Source of the DNA: an uncultured Eubacteriales bacterium
GTDB taxonomy: Bacteria; Bacillota; Clostridia; Oscillospirales; Acutalibacteraceae
Assembly (NCBI GenBank): GCA_900319655.1
Contig: ONPH01000023.1
Location: 1 to 10,996, forward strand
DNA length: 10,996 bases
Reading direction: 5' to 3'
Below the pieces are notes generated by a model. The model did no database searches, was not told the origin of the DNA, and saw only the letters and a list, made by a program, of their open reading frames with translations. Numbering within the stretch: position 1 is the stretch's first letter; every line of letters starts with the position of its first letter. The position numbers were made by a program, and so were the translations under genes. Positions 6,904-10,996 of the stretch are shown here, piece by piece.

Positions 6904-7280
6904 AACGGATTTTTATTTCGCTGATTATGTTCGTATTATGCGCCGCCGGAGCGCTTACCGAGGTGCTCTGCGTTGCAAACAGCATAAACAGCTACCTCGG
7001 AGAGATAAAAAGCATTGACGGCTATGTTGTCAAAAATGATTTTAAGAACGCCGCCGAAAAATGTTCGCAACTCGAAAAAAGCTGGAGCGAAACGCTGAGG
7101 ACGATTGACGCGGTTCTTATTCACGACTATGTTGACGAAATCAGCATTGCTCTCGCGCAGATGAAGTCCTACGCGCAGAGCGGCAATACGGATATGTACT
7201 ACTCGTGCAGCGAGACGGCGAAAAAGTCGCTCGAATCCGTCAGAGACAGCGAGTATTTTCTCCCCGAAAACATCCTTTAA
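6900..7280 (+). CDS. Small membrane-anchored protein resembling DUF4363
   Basis: The 126-residue product has one N-terminal hydrophobic segment (about 4-25), either a signal anchor or an uncleaved signal. A strongly helical hydrophilic domain follows, with a regular pattern including NAAEKCSQLEKSWSETLRT and an IALAQMKSYAQSGNTDMY stretch. This fits the DUF4363 family, small proteins often encoded beside DUF421 genes in Clostridia. No enzyme motif is visible and the function is unknown. The ATG at 6900 overlaps the DUF421 stop by 4 bp (ATGA), and GGAG lies 5 nt upstream (6891-6894), so the two are co-translated. A hairpin terminator begins 7 nt after the stop. The protein may be an extracytoplasmic partner of the DUF421 protein, which is inference from the constant pairing. 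Confidence 0.72.
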   Translation: MKRIFISLIMFVLCAAGALTEVLCVANSINSYLGEIKSIDGYVVKNDFKNAAEKCSQLEKSWSETLRTIDAVLIHDYVDEISIALAQMKSYAQSGNTDMYYSCSETAKKSLESVRDSEYFLPENIL

Positions 7281-7320
7281 AACACAAAAAGGCGCTGCCT
7301 GAGCAACGCCTTTATAAGTG
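7281..7320. terminator. Bidirectional terminator between convergent units
   Basis: The stem pairs AAAGGCG (7288-7294) with CGCCTTT (7307-7313). A C/A mismatch and an inner TGC/GCA stem follow, closed by a CTGA loop (7299-7302). On the minus strand it is followed by TTTTTGTGTTTT, a good T-tract for ending secDF, whose stop is 10 nt before the stem. On the plus strand it is followed by TTTATAAG, a weaker tract for the DUF421/DUF4363 unit, whose stop is 7 nt before the stem. One hairpin therefore probably serves both units. Confidence 0.85.
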
Positions 7321-7323
7321 GAA

Positions 7324-8322
7324 TTATTTCTTTGATTCCTTGTGGTTCTGCCACATAACCCAGAGAGGACCTGCGATACAGATTGAAGAATAACAACCTG
7401 AAATTACACCGATCATCATCGGGAGAGCAAAGCCCTTAACCGAAGCGATGTTGAATACGGTAGCAACAATGTAAACAATCAAAATTGCCGCGAAGGTTGT
7501 TACCGAGGTCATAATCGTTCTCTTGATAGTCTTTGTGCAGCTGACATTGAAGATAGTGCCGATATCGGTACTTCTGCCCATAAGCCTTCTCTGCTCACGA
7601 ACACGGTCGTAAATAACGATTGTATCGTTCAGTGAGTAACCGATAATCATAAGAACTACCGCGATGAAGTTTGAGTCAATCGGCATCTGGAAGATTACAT
7701 ACATAAAGTAAATCATTGCGACGTCGTGGAAAAGGGCTACAAGAGCCATAACGCCTGCCGACAAACCGCCGATTTTCTTAAATCTGATAGTTACGTAAAT
7801 AACCATCAAAATACTTGCCAGCGCAACAGCCGCGAGACACTTGAGCAGGAACATAAAGCCCATTGAAGCGTCAACCGAACTTGCCTCCAAGCATACAAAG
7901 TTGTTATCGGGATACTGAGCCTGAAGGTCGGACTCCAGGTTCTTCTGAATTTCAGTCTCGATTGAGTTGTTACCCGAGAACTGAACCGAAACGTTGTTGC
8001 CGGTGTTGCCCATCAAATCCTGAGAGAAGGATGTTGTGATTTTATCGGTTGTCTTTTCCTGAATAAAATCATACAGAGAGTTCTGGTCAACCTCGCCTGT
8101 GTAGCTGAATGTAAGCGTTGCACCGCCCGAGAACTGAATGTCGAGCCTTGTGCCGAAGATAAAGTTAAAGATAATACCGAGTACGATAATACCGATTGAA
8201 ATTCCGAAGAAAATCTTTTTCTTGCCGACAAAATCAATAATCTTTTTGCCGCCGTTGAACTTCTCGCTGACTTCCTGCTCGGTCATAGGAGTCTGTGCTT
8301 TTGCATTAATCTTATTTGCCAT
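7324..8322 (-). CDS. secF: Protein translocase subunit SecF
   Basis: SecF pairs with SecD as the RND-type accessory complex of the Sec translocon, using the proton gradient to help pull exported proteins across the membrane. The 332-residue protein has a first membrane segment at about 36-55, the periplasmic-side motif LDIQFSGGATL (60-70), then five membrane segments from about 153 onward. Key family features are FHD with D200 and IGYSLNDTIVIYDRVREQ (227-244), including D233. A hydrophilic extension of about 30 residues precedes the usual MFDF-type start. I chose ATG 8322 because GGAGG (8331-8335) is 8 nt upstream. A more upstream in-frame start at 8373 would lie deep inside secD. The gene overlaps the secD stop by 11 bp and ends before a strong terminator. 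Confidence 0.96.
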   Translation of the reverse strand: MANKINAKAQTPMTEQEVSEKFNGGKKIIDFVGKKKIFFGISIGIIVLGIIFNFIFGTRLDIQFSGGATLTFSYTGEVDQNSLYDFIQEKTTDKITTSFSQDLMGNTGNNVSVQFSGNNSIETEIQKNLESDLQAQYPDNNFVCLEASSVDASMGFMFLLKCLAAVALASILMVIYVTIRFKKIGGLSAGVMALVALFHDVAMIYFMYVIFQMPIDSNFIAVVLMIIGYSLNDTIVIYDRVREQRRLMGRSTDIGTIFNVSCTKTIKRTIMTSVTTFAAILIVYIVATVFNIASVKGFALPMMIGVISGCYSSICIAGPLWVMWQNHKESKK

Positions 8323-9721
8323 CCTTAGCACCTCCAAACAACCATTTTTTGCGGAAGACTTTGAAGCCCGCAATACTTCTGAGCATAAGTCTTGAGAACA
8401 GTACGCCCATGATGAAGTTTGAAATTACACCAACGAGGAGTGTGAAACCGAAGGAGTAGATTGTACCTGTGGTAGACTCACCGAAGATGAACGAAAGGAT
8501 ATTTGACGGACCGAATACGAGCATCAAGATGATTGATACGATAATTACGGTCATATTACCGTCGATAATAGCGGTCAACGAGTTCTTTGTACCTCTCTCA
8601 AGAGCGCTGTCGATTGTACGTCCGGAGTTCATTTCCTCCTTAATACGCTCTGCGGTAATAACGTTACAGTCAACGCCCATACCGATTGAAAGGATAAGAC
8701 CTGCGATACCGGGTAATGTCATTGTGAATGAAGGAATCGCGTTGAAGTAACCTGATACCGCCGCGATTGAAAGTCCCATCTGACCTGTAAGCGCGATAAT
8801 CGCGATAAATCCGGGCAGACGGTAGAAGATAAGCATAATCAGCGCGATTACGATAAACGCGATAATGCCTGCGTACGCCATTGCAGTGAGTGAGTTCTCA
8901 CCCAGAGTCGGGCTGATGTTACCATAGTTAGCGGTCTCGAGCTGGAACGGAAGCGCACCTGCGTTGATTTTCTCGGCAAGCTTGTTAGCCTCCTGAGCTG
9001 TGAAGTTACCCGAAATCTGAGCCTTACCATCGGAAATAACAGCCTGAACGGTAGGAGCAGAAAGCATAATATCATCCATCCAGATTGATACTGTCTTGTT
9101 GAGGTACTCCTGAGTAATCTCAGCGAACTTCTTTGCGCCCTGATCGTTAAGAGTAAGGCTTACGATGTACTTGGGCTCGCCGTTGTTTTCATTGATATAA
9201 CCCGCCTCAGCCTTATCTACCATTGAGCCGTCCATAAGCTCGGTGGCAGTTTCGCCTGTCGGGGTTTTGTAAACGTATTCTCCGTCGGAGCCTACGTCGG
9301 TTGACTCGTAAGAATTGCCGGGTCTGAATGTAAGCTTTGCGGTTGACGAAATCTCTTCGATAGCCTCTACCGCGTTAAAATCTTTTTCATCTGACTTCCA
9401 GGGGAAACGAACGATAATTCTGTCGCTGTTTCTGTCAGCGTACAGCTCGTAATCGGTAATGCCCTGAGATACCATTCTAAGTTCAATAATGGACTTAGCG
9501 GCTTCAAGATCCGCATCGGAAGCGTCGTAATTGTCAGCCGGCTTAAATGTAGCCTCAACGCCGCCCCTGATGTCAATTCCCCATCGAATGTCGCCAATGC
9601 CTTTTAATACTGTATTTTTGTTGTCGCCCGTATAATAGGATACTCCGAAAATCGCAGTAAACGAAAAGGCAAGTATCAGCAAAGCAACAATGAAGAACAC
9701 AGGCTTTGGAACTCTTTTCAT
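8312..9721 (-). CDS. secD: Protein translocase subunit SecD
   Basis: SecD is the larger partner of SecF in the proton-driven Sec accessory complex of the cytoplasmic membrane. The 469-residue protein has a membrane segment at about 9-27 and the signature DIRWGIDIRGGVEATF (44-59). A large extracytoplasmic P1 domain runs to about residue 270, and five membrane segments lie between about 281 and 448. The proton-path motif AGLILSIGMGVDCNVITAERIKEE falls at 340-363, with the conserved aspartate at D351 (a cysteine replaces the common alanine after it). The length is near the lower end for the family but normal for Firmicutes with separate secD and secF. ATG 9721 has GGAGG at 9732-9736, a slightly long 10-nt spacing. 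It is first in the secD-secF transcript and is driven by a consensus promoter. No yajC is seen upstream. Confidence 0.97.
   Translation of the reverse strand: MKRVPKPVFFIVALLILAFSFTAIFGVSYYTGDNKNTVLKGIGDIRWGIDIRGGVEATFKPADNYDASDADLEAAKSIIELRMVSQGITDYELYADRNSDRIIVRFPWKSDEKDFNAVEAIEEISSTAKLTFRPGNSYESTDVGSDGEYVYKTPTGETATELMDGSMVDKAEAGYINENNGEPKYIVSLTLNDQGAKKFAEITQEYLNKTVSIWMDDIMLSAPTVQAVISDGKAQISGNFTAQEANKLAEKINAGALPFQLETANYGNISPTLGENSLTAMAYAGIIAFIVIALIMLIFYRLPGFIAIIALTGQMGLSIAAVSGYFNAIPSFTMTLPGIAGLILSIGMGVDCNVITAERIKEEMNSGRTIDSALERGTKNSLTAIIDGNMTVIIVSIILMLVFGPSNILSFIFGESTTGTIYSFGFTLLVGVISNFIMGVLFSRLMLRSIAGFKVFRKKWLFGGAKDGK
8331..8335 (-). promoter_or_regulatory. Ribosome binding site of secF
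   Basis: GGAGG on the minus strand, 8 nt before ATG 8322, lies within the last codons of secD. It fixes the SecF start at Met-Ala-Asn-Lys and indicates independent or coupled initiation rather than a longer SecF. Confidence 0.75.
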
Positions 9722-9760
9722 GCCTTTAAAACCTCCATACTATAATTGTCCTCGGTATGC

Positions 9761-9807
9761 AAAAAACAACTCTGTCATTAGCGCATACTTACAGACGTAA
9801 CAGAGTT
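9761..9807 (-). repeat. Inverted repeat over the secDF start region, followed by a T-run
   Basis: The arms AACTCTGT (9800-9807) and ACAGAGTT (9768-9775), read on the minus strand, are perfect 8-bp complements separated by 24 nt. A G and six Ts (9761-9766) follow. This resembles an attenuator. However, the first arm lies immediately after the -10 element, so a transcript starting near 9801 would contain only one or two bases of it. It may instead be a DNA-level operator, or act on read-through RNA. A small TTAC/GTAA dyad (9788-9799) lies within it. Confidence 0.45.
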
Positions 9808-9836
9808 ATTATATGATTTTTTCGCTAAATTGTCAA
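9808..9836 (-). promoter_or_regulatory. Perfect-consensus sigma-A promoter of secDF
   Basis: On the minus strand TTGACA (9831-9836) and TATAAT (9808-9813) are separated by exactly 17 bp. Both hexamers match the vegetative sigma-A consensus at all positions. Transcription should begin near 9801, giving a leader of about 80 nt before secD. This predicts strong constitutive expression unless the dyads around it bind a repressor. Confidence 0.88.
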
Positions 9837-9847
9837 TGGATAAGTAA

Positions 9848-9883
9848 AAATTTGATAAATAAAACTTTATCTTTATCAAATTT
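9848..9883. repeat. 12-bp perfect AT-rich inverted repeat upstream of the secDF promoter
   Basis: AAATTTGATAAA (9848-9859) is perfectly complementary to TTTATCAAATTT (9872-9883), with a 12-nt spacer. It starts 12 bp upstream of the secDF -35 element. No gene ends here on either strand, so it is unlikely to be a terminator. An operator or UP-like element is possible but unproven. Confidence 0.55.
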
Positions 9884-10049
9884 GCACAATAAAAAGACGT
9901 AAAAATATACATAAAATCTTTGCGGTTGGAGTGAGTGGAATGTATTACCCAACCGTTTAAAGCCCTCTCCAACGCTTAAGCTTTTGGAGATGTGCGGTCA
10001 TTCCTATTGTGCCACATTTCAAATTGCAACAAAACCTTTAATCAACGCG
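9884..10049. other. Gene-free stretch with a series of small hairpins
   Basis: I see no coding potential here. Three dyads follow in series. CGGTTGG/CCAACCG (9923-9929 and 9949-9955) has a 19-nt loop. TCTCCAA/TTGGAGA (9966-9972 and 9984-9990) encloses the palindrome GCTTAAGC. A weaker ATGTG/CACAT pair spans roughly 9990-10017. The spacing could reflect a structured small RNA on either strand or decayed mobile-element sequence. I do not recognise a known RNA family such as 6S, SRP RNA, T-box or tmRNA. No convincing promoter was found for a separate transcript. Confidence 0.3.
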
Positions 10050-10165
10050 GTAGGGGCACACTAAAATGTGCGCCCGAGGTTGGTCAGTATAAGTTATATA
10101 CTTAATCATACCGTTGGACGTGAACAAACATATGCTCTCGGGCGGACACACAAGTCCGCCCCTAC
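10050..10165. mobile_element. MITE-like 116-bp element with imperfect terminal inverted repeats
   Basis: The element starts GTAGGGGC (10050-10057) and ends GCCCCTAC (10158-10165). Aligning the two ends as inverted repeats gives about 22 matches in 30 positions. Each end is itself a hairpin: GCACA/TGTGC at the left and a perfect 8-bp GGGCGGAC/GTCCGCCC at the right. The centre holds AGTATA/TATACT (10086-10102). No open frame, transposase fragment or clear target duplication is visible. Similar GGGCGGAC-hairpin intergenic sequences are familiar to me from clostridial genomes, but I cannot search for copies here. Confidence 0.45.
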
Positions 10166-10166
10166 A

Positions 10167-10201
10167 ATTATTCATTATTCATTATTCATCATTCATTATT
10201 C
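10167..10201. repeat. Heptamer tandem repeat, five copies of ATTATTC
   Basis: Five consecutive 7-bp units of ATTATTC run from 10167 to 10201; the fourth is ATCATTC. A partial sixth unit reaches about 10205. The array adjoins the end of the MITE-like element. It can be read open in more than one frame, which produces spurious short reading frames, but no ribosome site or conserved product is present. Confidence 0.85.
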
Positions 10202-10205
10202 ATTA

Positions 10206-10280
10206 CTACTGTCTGCCCCCTCCGTCACGCCGCTTTGGCTGCGTGCCACCTCCCCCGCAATCGGTGGAGGCTTTAAATGC
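10206..10280. repeat. GC-rich hairpin module next to the heptamer array
   Basis: After the AT-rich heptamers the composition shifts abruptly to GC-rich. CACGC-C-GC and GC-T-GCGTG (10226-10233 and 10238-10245) form one hairpin with a TTTG loop. CCTCC (10249-10253) can pair with GGAGG (10266-10270). There is no credible gene. It looks like a repeated extragenic palindrome module, possibly part of the same composite as the two features to its left. Confidence 0.4.
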
Positions 10281-10310
10281 AAAAACTCCCCCGGTGTTTG
10301 CCGGAGGAGT
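10281..10310 (-). terminator. Rho-independent terminator of the aminotransferase gene
   Basis: On the minus strand a stem of five pairs (10285-10289 with 10306-10310), one mismatch (10290/10305) and four GC pairs (10291-10294 with 10301-10304) closes a 6-nt loop, and is followed by a T5 tract (10281-10285). It begins 12 nt after the aminotransferase stop codon. Confidence 0.85.
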
Positions 10311-10322
10311 GAGATTTGATTA

Positions 10323-10996
10323 TTATTTTTGCAGGAGTTTCTCGCATGCGGCGAGCTTTGCGCAAATGCAGAAGATTTCCATTGCGGTTACAAGCTCGTC
10401 ATTGGGCGGGAAGGTCGGGGCAAGACGGATATTTGAATCCTTCGGATCCTTGCCGTAGGGATATGTCGCGCCTGCTCCTGTGAGCACTACGCCTGCCTCT
10501 TTGCAGAGCTGTACCACGCGCTTTGCGGTACCCTCAAGAACATCAATGCTTACAAAATAACCGCCGTTCGGCTTTGTCCACTCGCCTATTCCTACGGGCT
10601 CAAGCTCACTTGCGAGAGCGTTAAGCACGATGTCAAACTTCGGCTTTAAGACTGCCTTGTGCTTTTTCATATGCTCGAGCATTCCGTTGTAATCTCCGAA
10701 ATACTGAACATGACGGAGCATATTCATCTTGTCGTAGCTGATAATCTGATAATTATAGCGCTCCTTGAACACCTTCATATTGTTCTTTGAAGCTGCCATT
10801 GCCGCTACGCCTGCGCCCGGGAAGGTAATCTTTGAGGTTGAGCAGAACAAAATCGGCAAATCCTCGTTACCTGCCTTTTTGCACTCGTCATAAATATTAA
10901 GAAGTGTGTCGGGTGTATCGGTAACGTCGTGAATACAATATGCGTTGTCCCAGATAATTCTGAAGTCCTTTGCGGCAGGCTTGAGATTTGCAAATC
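10323..10996 (-). CDS. PLP-dependent aminotransferase, type Ic aspartate aminotransferase-like (C-terminal part)
   Basis: An open frame of 223 codons runs from the window edge to TAA, so the N-terminal half is missing. It contains the fold-type I PLP core. IIWDNAYCIHD (visible residues 13-23) carries the aspartate that contacts the pyridine nitrogen and a tyrosine, and FCSTSKITFPGAG (50-62) carries the Schiff-base lysine at K55. Further on, NMLRHVQYF, HMKKHKAVLKPKF, WTKPNGGYF and the substrate-carboxylate arginine region SNIRLAP are visible. The STSKITF-G-AGV and LRHV-HM-KH patterns match the Aminotran_MocR (type Ic) group, which includes aspartate aminotransferases of actinobacteria, better than classical AspC. 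The likely reaction is aspartate plus 2-oxoglutarate to oxaloacetate plus glutamate, but substrate is inferred from family only. It is separated from secDF by a terminator and a repeat-rich gap. Confidence 0.85.
   Translation of the reverse strand, partial: FANLKPAAKDFRIIWDNAYCIHDVTDTPDTLLNIYDECKKAGNEDLPILFCSTSKITFPGAGVAAMAASKNNMKVFKERYNYQIISYDKMNMLRHVQYFGDYNGMLEHMKKHKAVLKPKFDIVLNALASELEPVGIGEWTKPNGGYFVSIDVLEGTAKRVVQLCKEAGVVLTGAGATYPYGKDPKDSNIRLAPTFPPNDELVTAMEIFCICAKLAACEKLLQK

Noticed and set aside
9778..9972. A 64-codon minus-strand frame upstream of secD
   Set aside because: It runs through the consensus secDF promoter and the 12-bp inverted repeat, and its sequence matches nothing I recognise.
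10167..10201. Heptamer array considered as a CRISPR-like repeat
   Set aside because: Units are only 7 bp with no spacers, so it is a simple tandem repeat.
10068..10458. Overlapping plus-strand frames across the heptamer and GC-rich repeats
   Set aside because: The FIIHYS-type and Pro-rich peptides come from reading tandem repeats and hairpins, and the frames run antisense into the aminotransferase.
10805..10993. A 62-codon minus-strand frame that could suggest a frameshift in the aminotransferase
   Set aside because: The true frame stays open from the window edge through WDNAY and STSK to the stop, so no frameshift is needed; the other frame is a shadow.

Overview
The window looks like a chromosomal segment from a spore-forming, low-to-mid-GC Firmicute of class Clostridia, most likely an Oscillospiraceae/Ruminococcus-like gut bacterium. 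The signs are the Gram-positive hprK-murB-rapZ-whiA cluster, a GerA-type spore germinant receptor operon, a separate secD and secF pair, strong AGGAGG-type ribosome binding sites, and intergenic hairpin/heptamer repeats of a kind I associate with that family. The genus assignment is inference.

Layout. Positions 1-2937 (minus strand) hold a tightly packed operon read right to left: hprK (HPr kinase/phosphorylase), murB (peptidoglycan precursor reductase), rapZ (P-loop nucleotide-binding regulator) and the first 42 codons of whiA. A plausible sigma-A promoter lies just upstream of hprK (about 2988-3016). The gluconeogenesis factor gene yvcK, often found between rapZ and whiA, is absent here. 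Positions 3029-6121 (minus) hold a three-gene spore germinant receptor operon, A-B-C subunits. The genes overlap or nearly abut, the B subunit starts with TTG, and the C subunit is an unusually short lipoprotein that appears to keep only the N-terminal domain. Divergent from it, 6229-7280 (plus) carries a DUF421 (YetF-like) membrane protein overlapping by 4 bp a small single-pass protein resembling DUF4363. Since some DUF421 proteins belong to the spore inner membrane in Bacillus, the two divergent units may form one spore-membrane locus.

Positions 7324-9721 (minus) hold secD and secF, which overlap by 11 bp and encode the accessory proton-driven subunits of the Sec translocon. They are transcribed from a perfect-consensus promoter (TTGACA, 17 bp, TATAAT) and end at a hairpin that can also terminate the convergent DUF421/DUF4363 unit. 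Positions 10323-10996 (minus) are the C-terminal half of a fold-type I PLP aminotransferase resembling the type Ic aspartate aminotransferases, with its own terminator.

The roughly 600 bp between secD and the aminotransferase have no convincing gene. They contain the secDF promoter with an inverted repeat over its start region, a 12-bp perfect AT-rich inverted repeat, a run of smaller hairpins, a 116-bp element with imperfect terminal inverted repeats, a heptamer tandem repeat and a GC-rich hairpin module. Separately, a 16-bp motif with a TTCT-N5-AGAA core occurs three times exactly and twice approximately between 1045 and 6116. I found no CRISPR array, phage, tRNA, rRNA or complete transposon, and no clear evidence of a wholly new system. 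The most unusual items are the short germination C subunit with its divergent DUF421 pair, the repeated 16-mer and the intergenic repeat cluster.
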